Under the pieces are notes generated by a model that ran no database searches, had not been told where the DNA came from, and saw nothing but the letters and a program-made list of their open reading frames with translations. A program made the position numbers and the translations under genes. 64,000 nucleotides of DNA from Oribacterium sp. KHPX15 (lineage in GTDB: Bacteria; Bacillota; Clostridia; Lachnospirales; Lachnospiraceae), in the NCBI RefSeq assembly GCF_900107835.1, contig NZ_FNRG01000004.1, positions 124,001-188,000 of the forward strand. Reading direction: 5' to 3'. Of the stretch, positions 53,073 to 60,537 are shown piece by piece (the first letter of the stretch is position 1; every line of letters begins with the position of its first letter).

Positions 53073-54215
53073 TCATATTTTCTTCAGTTCATATATTTTT
53101 TCACATTCTTTTACAAATTTTTCCTGATTATATTTTTCAAACACCATTGTTTTTGCATTCTCTGCGACTGTTGTTCGTAAATGTTCATCATTTGCCAACA
53201 GTCTGAGATATTGTTTGAATTCATCCCGACTATTATACATAAATCCGTTTACAGAATTCGTAATAACCCCATCCAGACAGCTGTCATAGCGGCAAAGAAC
53301 CGGGATTTTGCATGCCATGGCTTCCATATAAGTTAATCCCTGGGATTCACTACGGGACGCATTAACAAATATATCACCGGAAACATAATATCGGGGAACC
53401 TCGTTAGGATCAATCATCCCGACAAATATCACTCTGTCCGATACCTTTTGCTTCTGAATATATTTTTCTATCTTCTTTCTGTGGGGTCCGTCTCCAACTA
53501 TCATGATACGGTAACCGGACAGTTCTTCATCTCCGATGAAATCAATAAGCTCCTCTATGTTTTTTTCTTTGGCAACTCTGCCAAGATAGAGCAGGAGGCA
53601 TTCATTTTCTTTGATTCCATATTTTTCACGAATGGAATTCCTGTATTTGAAGTACTCAGAATCAAAAAAACACTCTCTGATGGCGCTTGGAACAACAAAT
53701 ATATCGGACTTTATATGATATCCTTCAAGTATTTGCCGCATTTTATCAGTCGGTGTTATGAATGCTTTTGTCTTCCCTGATATCTGTCGTATAATGTTTG
53801 GAACAATAGGTCTTACCCATAAATTGCCTAAGGGAAGATAGCGGACATAGTATTTATAAACCGTATGATAATGATGCACAATGGGCGTGTTGGTCTTTCT
53901 CGCTATATAACATGCGCAGCAAAATGTTGACAGTTCACAATGGGTGTGTATCACATCAGGATTCCATTCAATTAATTCTTTAATTATTTTGTATTTCCCG
54001 GGAAGAACGAGCCTGGCATGAGGATAAACTATGTCTGCGTTGATAGATGGGACATAATAAAAATCTCCGTCTTTTCTTTCGGAATGTGTTTGGGAGAGGG
54101 TTACGATCCTGACATCGTGTCCATGCTTTTTCAAGCCTTCATATAAGATATTAATGGATGTTACAATTCCGTTAACTTCGGGATTAAATAAATCTGATGC
54201 AATAAGGATTTTCAC
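53073..54215 (-). CDS. Glycosyltransferase family 4, BgsA/LafA-like
   Basis: The 380-residue GT-B enzyme resembles the second glycolipid glycosyltransferase of lipoteichoic acid anchor synthesis. Diagnostic stretches are IASDLFNPEVNGIVTSINILYEGLKKHGHDV at the start, VIHTHCELSTFCCACYIARKTNTPIVHHYHTVYKYYVRY, ITPTDKMRQILEGY, LLYLGRVAKEKNIEELI, MIVGDGPHRKKIEKY and NASRSESQGLTYMEAMACKIPV. GGGAG precedes the ATG. It converges on the LtaS-like gene. Together with the enzyme at 49.5 kb this gives the set of two glycosyltransferases plus polymerase that makes glycolipid-anchored teichoic acid in other Firmicutes. Confidence 0.87.
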   Translation of the reverse strand: MKILIASDLFNPEVNGIVTSINILYEGLKKHGHDVRIVTLSQTHSERKDGDFYYVPSINADIVYPHARLVLPGKYKIIKELIEWNPDVIHTHCELSTFCCACYIARKTNTPIVHHYHTVYKYYVRYLPLGNLWVRPIVPNIIRQISGKTKAFITPTDKMRQILEGYHIKSDIFVVPSAIRECFFDSEYFKYRNSIREKYGIKENECLLLYLGRVAKEKNIEELIDFIGDEELSGYRIMIVGDGPHRKKIEKYIQKQKVSDRVIFVGMIDPNEVPRYYVSGDIFVNASRSESQGLTYMEAMACKIPVLCRYDSCLDGVITNSVNGFMYNSRDEFKQYLRLLANDEHLRTTVAENAKTMVFEKYNQEKFVKECEKIYELKKI

Positions 54216-54483
54216 AAGGTTCTCCCTTCACTGAAAAGATATAAATCATTTTACTATCATAAACTCTCCACAGTCCATACACGGAGTTTGTTCACTTTGG
54301 TTTTTACCTTTTCCTTAGTACACATCACCCAACTCCAGGTATACATATACTCAGAACAAGAGAAAAAAGCAAGCGAAAAAAGCTTTTGTTATTTTTGTTT
54401 TCCTTATCCTTTCTGAATGATATAGTAGATACGGTGACTAATGTTCATCGAAAGGAAAAGAAAGAAACAGAACGGAGGTAATT

Positions 54484-56163
54484 ATGAAAAGAAATATCAG
54501 GAAAATGTCAGCTCTTGTCATTTCGGCAGCACTTTTGATGTCCGGATGCGGCGGAACGACAACTACTAACAGTTCTACCGAAGCACCGGCAGCAACTGCT
54601 GCGGAGACTACCGCTTCAGCTGAAACAAAAGAGGCGGAAACATTGGCCACAACTGAAGCTGCCAAGGAAACTAATGCAGAAGCCGCTGAAGAAAGCGGTG
54701 AGGTGCAGCTCATAAATGCCGGAATAGAAACAAACTATGAAAGTATTTACTCGGATACTGACAGAAAATATTTAGGCGGAGGCTACTATCCGGAAATAAC
54801 TCTTGGATCCTATGTGAACGGAGAGTATGTTGAAGGTAACGAAAACCACCCTGAGCTTGTAAAAGCTATAGACACCTATAATAAGAATACGGCCGAAAGC
54901 TTCAAGTCTGATATGGATTCTGCAAAAGAACTCGCAGATGAGGATCCCCGTTTTAAAGAAGAGGACAACGAAGGCTACTCATATTCTGTAGACATGGATG
55001 CTTCTATCGAACGCTCGGACTCAAACATTTTCAGTGTGTCCGCATCAAACTATTCTTTTTTGGGAGGTGCTCACGGCAACACCGTCATCACCGGATTTAA
55101 TGTAGATCCCAAAACCGGCGAGGTGCTCAAGATTTCAGACGTTGTTACCGATAAAGACGCTTTCATTGACGCTGTTGATAAGCAGCTCCACGAAGAGTAC
55201 CCTGACATCGAAGAAGGCCTCGTTGTAGAAGATCTCAAGACCGCCATCAGCGATTTGTATGACGGAAAAGATGATATGAATCTTCAGTTCTACATGACAC
55301 ACGATGCACTGGTTACAGTATTTTCAGCTTATGACATCACAGCCTATGCCTACGGACCCGAGTTCGTTTCACTGTATTATACTGACTCGGCTGACTTCCT
55401 TAATGAGAAGTATCTGAAGACCACCAAAGATTATGCTGCCGAGATTGGTTTGGATGCTCCTTTCTCATTTGAAACAGGAGATGGTACAAAGAAATCCATC
55501 ACAGTTAATTACCTGGAGCCCATAGGAGATGATGAGTATGCTTCAGAGTACACACTTCGCATGAGCCTTGATGGCAAGGAGTATACAGAGAAACTGGAAA
55601 GCATTTACGGTATGCGTGCTTATATCCTTGTAAAAGACGATAATGCTTACATCTATCTCGATATGAGCTCTGACAATGACTGGCATATCACACAGATTTA
55701 TGACATTAACGGATCCGAGATCAAAAAGGTTGGTGATTTCACAGAAGAAGCTTTCTACGATGTAAAACCTATAGATCCTTCTGATTTCATTATGTCCTCC
55801 AGAGGCGGTCTCTTAAGCACCTACGGTATATTCCGCCATTACGAAATGGACGCTGACGGAAAGCCTGTTCCTCTTACAAATGCCTGGTGGATCGGTCGTG
55901 ATTTCGACCTCACCCTCAACCAGCCTCTTAAGCTCAGCGTGATGGATGAACTCACAGAGGACTGCAGCGATAATGGTACCGAAACAGAGCTTCCTGAAAA
56001 AACAAAACTCATACTGATACGCACCAATGAACTTGACTGGGTTGATGCCCGTACACCGGACGGAAAGATTGCAAGAATCTATGTTGATACTTCCGACTGG
56101 CCCCGTAAGGTAGACGGCATCGAAATTGAGGAAGCTTTCTCAGGAATTGTGTTTGCGGGATAA
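54484..56163 (+). CDS. Lipoprotein with RsiV-like (DUF4163/DUF3298) domain
   Basis: The 559 residues start with a lipoprotein signal (ALVISAALLMSGC, Cys22) and an Ala/Thr/Glu-rich linker (about 25-75). A DUF4163/DUF3298-type domain follows, recognisable from YPEITLGSYVNGEYVEGNENHPELVKAIDTYNK, SYSFLGGAHGNTVITGFNVDPKTGEVLKISDVV and LQFYMTHDALVTVFSAYDITAYAYG. This domain occurs in the anti-sigma factor RsiV, where it binds lysozyme, and in PdaC. The C-terminal 230 residues are a separate outer region with no known name. ACGGAGG precedes the ATG. It may sense or bind peptidoglycan fragments; that is inference. Confidence 0.82.
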   Translation: MKRNIRKMSALVISAALLMSGCGGTTTTNSSTEAPAATAAETTASAETKEAETLATTEAAKETNAEAAEESGEVQLINAGIETNYESIYSDTDRKYLGGGYYPEITLGSYVNGEYVEGNENHPELVKAIDTYNKNTAESFKSDMDSAKELADEDPRFKEEDNEGYSYSVDMDASIERSDSNIFSVSASNYSFLGGAHGNTVITGFNVDPKTGEVLKISDVVTDKDAFIDAVDKQLHEEYPDIEEGLVVEDLKTAISDLYDGKDDMNLQFYMTHDALVTVFSAYDITAYAYGPEFVSLYYTDSADFLNEKYLKTTKDYAAEIGLDAPFSFETGDGTKKSITVNYLEPIGDDEYASEYTLRMSLDGKEYTEKLESIYGMRAYILVKDDNAYIYLDMSSDNDWHITQIYDINGSEIKKVGDFTEEAFYDVKPIDPSDFIMSSRGGLLSTYGIFRHYEMDADGKPVPLTNAWWIGRDFDLTLNQPLKLSVMDELTEDCSDNGTETELPEKTKLILIRTNELDWVDARTPDGKIARIYVDTSDWPRKVDGIEIEEAFSGIVFAG

Positions 56164-56293
56164 ACATTATATAAATCCATTTTTCACTCAACACAAGGGG
56201 CGCTGACCTGGCGGTCTGCGTCCTATATATATATCACTTAATAATAATGCTTTCATTGAAAAACCCACAAAAATGAAAATGATGAGATGAAAA

Positions 56294-56327
56294 AAGAACT
56301 CGGCTTTAAAAAGCCGGGTTCTTTTTT
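56294..56327. terminator. Bidirectional terminator
   Basis: AAGAAC-T-CGGCTT pairs with AAGCCG-G-GTTCTT around TAAA, then six T on the plus strand and A-rich sequence on the other side. Confidence 0.85.
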
Positions 56328-56332
56328 GTTTT

Positions 56333-56548
56333 TCAGTTTTCTTCTATTTCGCAATTTGCACAGGCATACTCCAGGAACATGGATATCAGTTCATTTCTGC
56401 TATAGCCTGCCTGATCTGAAATTCTTGTAAGGTTCTCATAGAGTTCTTCCCTCAAGCGTATAGAAAACACCTTGTAACCATCGTCACCTTTAGCTTTTGC
56501 TTTGGATTTTATAATAAGTTTATTATTTGTGATTGATATTCCTGCCAT
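56333..56548 (-). CDS. Small ribbon-helix-helix-like protein
   Basis: The 71-residue product begins MAGISITNNKLII, then a basic linker KSKAKAKGDDG, and the pattern KVFSIRLREELYENLTRISDQAGYSRNELISMFLEYACANCE, which fits a strand followed by two helices as in CopG/Arc DNA-binding proteins. The start is the ATG at 56548, with AAGGAG eight bases upstream; the longer frame from 56608 has no signal. A decayed copy of most of the gene lies at 57806-57914. It may be a transcription factor or the antitoxin-like half of a pair, but no toxin gene is next to it. Confidence 0.72.
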   Translation of the reverse strand: MAGISITNNKLIIKSKAKAKGDDGYKVFSIRLREELYENLTRISDQAGYSRNELISMFLEYACANCEIEEN

Positions 56549-56704
56549 GACATTAACTCCTTTTAACAGGAATTTTAAACTTAAAAGGCAATGTGTTGAT
56601 ATGCTCATATAACTTATATTTAATATGTTATTGTCGATGTTATATTAGTAACATATATTATGTTTGTTGCCGTGGATATTATAAAGGAGCTCTAATCGTG
56701 TTTA

Positions 56705-56730
56705 CACTAAACAACATTATATGTTTAGTG
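56705..56730. promoter_or_regulatory. Inverted repeat upstream of the 56.8 kb gene
   Basis: CACTAAACA and TGTTTAGTG are perfect inverted repeats separated by eight bases, about 50 bases before the ATG. It is a possible operator, for example for the RHH-like protein encoded next door. Confidence 0.4.
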
Positions 56731-56778
56731 ATATTTCTGAAGGTTTTGTAGGAGCCAAAATAGAGCATTAGAGGAGCT

Positions 56779-57714
56779 ATGGAAAATACAACTTTCAAAG
56801 AAAAGAATAGTAATGGGTGTTTAACTGTATGTTTAAAAGTATGTTCATTAATTATTAATATTTTTCTTATTGTTATTATCTTATATGTATTTAGAACATT
56901 TGAAAACAAAAATGCAGCGATTCAATCTATTAAAAATAGTGTGTTCGATTATTATGATGAAACTAAATCTATAGGTTCTGTCTTAGATTCAACTATGTTT
57001 GAAACTAAGTGGGATTACCGTCATGATCAAGATAAAAAAGTAACCTTTGTTTACTTTACCGGTACTGATCCCAAAAGGAGAAAATGGAAAATTACTTTTA
57101 AGATTAAAGATGATAGTGACTATTTGAAAATGAGTGAGCTCACATGTGACGGTTATAAATTTTCGTCACTTACTGAAAATTCCAAGTTCTCGACACTCAT
57201 TCAAGCTATTTACGATGATAACTTTGATTTTGATCCGAAGGCAATAAAAAAGGGTATTCAGAACGAGGTTGTTGCAGAGGAGCAAACAGAAGATATTGAG
57301 GCTAAAACAAAAGAAAGCGAGGGCATGGAAGTATATTTCGGGGGCACATATTATGTTGTTCCTGCATATTCAAATGAATCTGAGGATACATACAAAAAAT
57401 CTTGTAACTATCTTGATAATTATAATAATTTCTTGCGATATACTGAAGAACGCAAAGATAAACGTTATCGTATAAATTGTGTGGTATCGTCAGTCAATAG
57501 AAAAGGGAAAAATAATTCCTTTGATATATATTATTGCCTTGAAGATGACTATTTTGGGTATTTCTATGTCATAGACTATCGAAATACCGATACAACAAGA
57601 ATCCTTGAAGGTGATTATATTACATTATACGGAGAATTTATTGGTTTTACGCCAGAGCCGGAACATCCATTATTCGCAATGAAATACGCAGATATCTCTG
57701 GAATACAACACTGA
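56779..57714 (+). CDS. AT-rich membrane-anchored protein of unknown function
   Basis: The 311-residue product has one membrane helix (LIINIFLIVIILYVFRTF, about 25-42), a lysine-rich outer region with a beta pattern (KVTFVYFTGTDPKRRKWKITFKIKD), an acidic linker, and a C-terminal part beginning GTYYVVPAYSNESED. That last part ends in DYITLYGEFIGFTPEPEHPLFAMKYADI, which looks like a small beta-barrel of the OB type. Codon use is much more AT-rich than in the flanking blocks. It is framed by the intact and the decayed copy of an RHH-like gene, a sign of acquisition or duplication. GGAGC precedes the ATG. Confidence 0.65.
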   Translation: MENTTFKEKNSNGCLTVCLKVCSLIINIFLIVIILYVFRTFENKNAAIQSIKNSVFDYYDETKSIGSVLDSTMFETKWDYRHDQDKKVTFVYFTGTDPKRRKWKITFKIKDDSDYLKMSELTCDGYKFSSLTENSKFSTLIQAIYDDNFDFDPKAIKKGIQNEVVAEEQTEDIEAKTKESEGMEVYFGGTYYVVPAYSNESEDTYKKSCNYLDNYNNFLRYTEERKDKRYRINCVVSSVNRKGKNNSFDIYYCLEDDYFGYFYVIDYRNTDTTRILEGDYITLYGEFIGFTPEPEHPLFAMKYADISGIQH

Positions 57715-57805
57715 TGCAGAATCGTCTTACGAGTTTAAAACGTAGCATGGAATCCGGATGATGGTGCAAGAAGCTTACTTACACTCGTATTGAAATATAT
57801 GCAAG

Positions 57806-57914
57806 ACATGGATGTCAGTTCATTTCTACTGGTGACTGCCTAATCTGAAATTCTTGTAAGATTCTCTTATAGTTCTTCTCTTAAGCATATAAAAAACACC
57901 TTATCACCATCTTC
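57806..57914 (-). pseudogene. Decayed copy of the RHH-like gene
   Basis: About 109 bases match the minus-strand gene at 56377-56485 closely (for example ATCTGAAATTCTTGTAAG in both). Translated on the minus strand it reads EDGDKVFFICLREEL and then stops, where the intact gene reads DDGYKVFSIRLREELYENL. No start is in place. It is a dead fragment. Confidence 0.8.
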
Positions 57915-57957
57915 GTTTTTTCAGATTTCATATGTAAAGATCAAAAGGAGGCTTACC

Positions 57958-59508
57958 ATGTTCTGTACAAAATGTGGCGCAGAGATCCCTGATAGTGCAC
58001 AATTTTGTCCCCATTGTGGATTCAAAATTATCAACTTAGACAATATAAAAAAAGAAATTTCGGATCAGTCAAATATCACTCAGACCAGTGGTTCAGGAAT
58101 TACTGATAATGAAGTTTCTCTTGATGAATTAAAACCAGTAATAGGGAAAAATATTGATTATTATATAGAACAATTTGATAGGATACAAAAAAGCGGAAAA
58201 GCCGGATTTAATTTTTCAGCTTTTCAGTATAGTATTTTTTTATTTCCTTATCGAAAATGCTACAAACTATTTGTATTTTCTGTATTGTCACTGATGCCGT
58301 TTATTTGTGGCTGTATTTTGATAATTCTAGGTCCATTCTATGAGTTAGAATACTTTTCTATAATAGGCGTTATATTATTTTTGCTAGGATTACTTTGGTG
58401 GGCCATTGCTTCAATTTGGTTTGGTATCGTTTTTAATAAAAAATATTATCAACATTGCATAAAGGTACTTTCCTTGGGAGATACAAAAAACTATGGCACT
58501 TCAATAACTAATACTTCCTACTCGTTCGTATTATTGTTTCTGATAATATGCATTTGTAATTTTTTTAGAAATGATCCAAATGTTTTTGGTTATTATCAAA
58601 AATCTAATACAACTACTAAATCGAAAAATGAAACTTCCGTCGCTCAACCAACATCAACCGAAAGCATATCTTCAACTGATGAGTCTCCGGATAACTTAAA
58701 ATCCGATTGGCTTTCATCATTTGATGATCGTATAGATTTAGTTCGTAATGGTTCCCCGATATGGCTTAGAGATATTACATATGACGAAGCTTACGGGCAT
58801 TTCTATTCTAATCCCAGATGGAGAGCATTTGATTCAACCGAAGGTAAAAGTATAGTTGAGTTTAGTGGTGACTGTGCTTATAATGATGAACCCGCCGAAG
58901 TATACATCCAATTTGAATTATTTGATGATGACACGTTCAGTTTTTCATATTGCTCCCTTGCTCAGAATGACAAAGAAGTAAACTGTGATTCATCAATAAT
59001 TGTGCAACTGATGTATAATCCCTTTGAATCCTATTCAAATGACGTTTTAGGCAAAGAGATTGATGAATCCACTCAGGAAATGATCGTATCAACGTATTAT
59101 GAATTATTGGCTCAAGAGACTTACAACGAAGATTCATCAAGCACAAATGACTTAAATGCTTCCGAAATGAATGATCCTGTCGGAATATATGTTGGAGATG
59201 ACGGTGTTATGATGATATATGACGAAGACGGACCATTGGTCGGTTATGTTGAAATATCTGAAAATTATTATGGAACCTATGATGTCTCGGTAGTGGACAG
59301 CTATAAAGGCGCTCCTTTTGGAAATGTAGATTCTATTTACGCAAATACCCCGTTTTATATTACTGATTACTACAAGGGCCATGCAGATACTCGCACACTG
59401 ATATTTGACGGCTATGACACGTTATATGTAACGGATGAACATCAGGATACAGTAGTTTATCACAGAATAACCGATGACATAAAAAACCATATAAATTATA
59501 ACTATTAA
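57958..59508 (+). CDS. Zinc-ribbon membrane protein with large outer domain
   Basis: The 516 residues show a zinc ribbon (CTKCGAEIPDSAQFCPHCG, 3-21) and a cytoplasmic part to about residue 100. Two or three membrane helices follow (LFVFSVLSLMPFICGCILIIL, SIIGVILFLLGLLWWAIASIWFG and YSFVLLFLIICICNFF). A Ser/Thr linker and an acidic outer domain complete it, the latter beginning WLSSFDDRIDLVRNGSPIWLRDITYDEAYGHFYSNPRWRAFDS. The start has AAAGGAGG eight bases upstream. The gene is AT-rich. Its last 45 bases are repeated after the next gene. Function unknown; zinc ribbon plus membrane anchor is shared with several proteins in this window. Confidence 0.75.
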   Translation: MFCTKCGAEIPDSAQFCPHCGFKIINLDNIKKEISDQSNITQTSGSGITDNEVSLDELKPVIGKNIDYYIEQFDRIQKSGKAGFNFSAFQYSIFLFPYRKCYKLFVFSVLSLMPFICGCILIILGPFYELEYFSIIGVILFLLGLLWWAIASIWFGIVFNKKYYQHCIKVLSLGDTKNYGTSITNTSYSFVLLFLIICICNFFRNDPNVFGYYQKSNTTTKSKNETSVAQPTSTESISSTDESPDNLKSDWLSSFDDRIDLVRNGSPIWLRDITYDEAYGHFYSNPRWRAFDSTEGKSIVEFSGDCAYNDEPAEVYIQFELFDDDTFSFSYCSLAQNDKEVNCDSSIIVQLMYNPFESYSNDVLGKEIDESTQEMIVSTYYELLAQETYNEDSSSTNDLNASEMNDPVGIYVGDDGVMMIYDEDGPLVGYVEISENYYGTYDVSVVDSYKGAPFGNVDSIYANTPFYITDYYKGHADTRTLIFDGYDTLYVTDEHQDTVVYHRITDDIKNHINYNY

Positions 59509-59510
59509 AA
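59467..59510 (+). repeat. Direct repeat, left copy
   Basis: AATAACCGATGACAT leads into ACCATATAAATTATA and matches 60081-60126 (31 of 35 in the main block). It covers the end of the gene at 57958 and its stop codon. Confidence 0.75.
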
Positions 59511-59540
59511 TGTGAATTCCCTAAGGAAAAGGAGGAAAAA

Positions 59541-60098
59541 ATGTTTTGTCCTAAATGTGGTAAGAAGGTTAATGATGGTGCTATGTTCTGTCCAGATTGT
59601 GGAAGTCCCATAAGTGGTTCTTCCGGAATGAATGAATGGCAAAATCCGAATAATCAAAGTTCACTAAAAAATTCCGCTTCAAGTGGACTGGATTTAAAAC
59701 ATGTGGATACTATTTTATCTATTGCAGGAGCGTTATCTTGGATATTATCATGCTTTTTACCATATGTTTCTGCAAGTGTTTTTGGGTATGAACAGTCACA
59801 AACTCTTATAAACGGAGGAGATGGTTGGTTTTTTATTGTAATCTCTGCCGCTATACTAATTGTTTTGCATTTACATAAGTATATAGTTTTCTATGTATTA
59901 GCCGGTTTGGGCGTAGCGCTTAATATTTTTGAAGTAACACATACATCGAACATTTTAGCGGAAGCTGATATTTACTCTGGTTTTATACACAAAGGTTCTG
60001 GTTATTATATTTTGATCTTGGGATCAATTCTTCTTGTTGCCGGAGTTGTGTTGACTTTTTTGAGAAAAAAGAACGAGCAGAATAACCAATGGACATGA
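59541..60098 (+). CDS. Small zinc-ribbon protein with four membrane helices
   Basis: The 185 residues contain a zinc ribbon (CPKCGKKVNDGAMFCPDCG, 3-21), a Ser/Asn linker, and four hydrophobic segments from about residue 53: ILSIAGALSWILSCFLPYV, WFFIVISAAILIVLHL, IVFYVLAGLGVALNIFEV and YYILILGSILLVAGVVLTFL. A basic tail follows. AAGGAGG lies before the ATG. The gene is AT-rich like its neighbour upstream and is bracketed by a direct repeat of about 45 bases. It looks like part of an acquired or duplicated segment. Function unknown. Confidence 0.75.
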   Translation: MFCPKCGKKVNDGAMFCPDCGSPISGSSGMNEWQNPNNQSSLKNSASSGLDLKHVDTILSIAGALSWILSCFLPYVSASVFGYEQSQTLINGGDGWFFIVISAAILIVLHLHKYIVFYVLAGLGVALNIFEVTHTSNILAEADIYSGFIHKGSGYYILILGSILLVAGVVLTFLRKKNEQNNQWT

Positions 60099-60126
60099 CA
60101 AACCATATAAATTATAGCTTTTAAAA
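60081..60126 (+). repeat. Direct repeat, right copy
   Basis: This is the second copy of the sequence at 59467-59510. Here it overlaps the end of the gene at 59541 in another frame. Confidence 0.75.
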
Positions 60127-60129
60127 ACA

Positions 60130-60160
60130 GCGCCGATGTGGCTTAAAACCACATCGGCGC
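60130..60160 (+). terminator. Terminator of the zinc-ribbon gene
   Basis: GCGCCGATGTGG pairs perfectly with CCACATCGGCGC around CTTAAAA, then CTTCATT. Confidence 0.8.
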
Positions 60161-60198
60161 CTTCATTATCTTTACGTTTTATCATCAGTCATCAATCA

Positions 60199-60227
60199 TT
60201 GACACACGAATATATGTTTGTTAAAAT
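60199..60227 (+). promoter_or_regulatory. Promoter of the small-toxin mRNA
   Basis: TTGACA (60199-60204), 17-base spacer, TAAAAT (60222-60227). Transcription would start near 60234, exactly at the AGTGCTACC repeat. Confidence 0.8.
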
Positions 60228-60290
60228 CCAAGCAGTGCTACCAGTAACTACGGTAGGCGGTTAGCCCTCTATTTGGAGGGATTTGTAAGA

Positions 60291-60307
60291 CCCTCCGGAA
60301 AGGAGGG
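60291..60307 (+). promoter_or_regulatory. Hairpin hiding the toxin Shine-Dalgarno
   Basis: CCCTCC pairs with GGAGGG around GGAAA, so the ribosome binding site GGAGGG sits inside the stem. A rival stem CCCTC/GGAGGG lies at 60265-60280. Confidence 0.75.
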
Positions 60308-60311
60308 CTCC

Positions 60312-60428
60312 ATGGTTACATACGGAGATTTATTCCAACTTGGAATTCTGATATTTGCGATCATTGGTCTCGTTTATGAGATAACAAAAAATAACCACCA
60401 GTCCCAACTGAACGGTTATTTTTGTTAA
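60312..60428 (+). CDS. Putative type I toxin, short membrane peptide
   Basis: The gene encodes 38 residues: an opening MVTYGDLFQLGILIF, one membrane helix (about residues 8-24) and a polar end with EITKNNHQSQ. The opening and layout match the short peptides annotated as putative holin-like toxins (PF16935 type) in Firmicutes. GGAGGG lies five bases before the ATG but is held in a hairpin. A strong promoter lies upstream, and a second promoter on the minus strand faces it from downstream. AGTGCTACC and CGGTTAGCCCT near the mRNA start recur as inverted copies after the stop codon. The peptide probably depolarises membranes when unregulated; this is inference from the family. Confidence 0.78.
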   Translation: MVTYGDLFQLGILIFAIIGLVYEITKNNHQSQLNGYFC

Positions 60429-60470
60429 ATAAAGCTTAGGGCTAACCGTCTATCGGTAGCACTTCTTTTC
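60386..60470 (-). ncRNA. Candidate antisense RNA antitoxin
   Basis: The predicted RNA starts near 60470 from the minus-strand promoter at 60478-60506 and ends at the stem AATAACC/GGTTATT with six T on the minus strand (near 60386). It would be about 85 bases long and complementary to the last 14 codons and 3' end of the toxin mRNA. Confidence 0.65.
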
Positions 60471-60477
60471 AATTAAT

Positions 60478-60506
60478 ATATTAACATCGCTGTATATCTT
60501 AGTCAA
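60478..60506 (-). promoter_or_regulatory. Promoter of the antisense RNA
   Basis: On the minus strand TTGACT (60506-60501), 17-base spacer, TAATAT (60483-60478). It faces the toxin promoter. Confidence 0.7.
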
Positions 60507-60512
60507 TACAGC
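60489..60512. promoter_or_regulatory. Inverted repeat between antitoxin promoter and SDR gene
   Basis: GCTGTAT and ATACAGC are perfect inverted copies 10 bases apart. They overlap the -35 box of the antisense promoter and lie 26 bases before the SDR start, so this is a candidate operator for either. Confidence 0.45.
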
Positions 60513-60537
60513 GTCAAACCACAGGAGATATCAAATT

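Noticed and set aside
56333-56548. Antitoxin of a classical type II pair
   Set aside because: The RHH-like fold fits, but no toxin-like gene overlaps or follows it; the divergent neighbour is a membrane protein.
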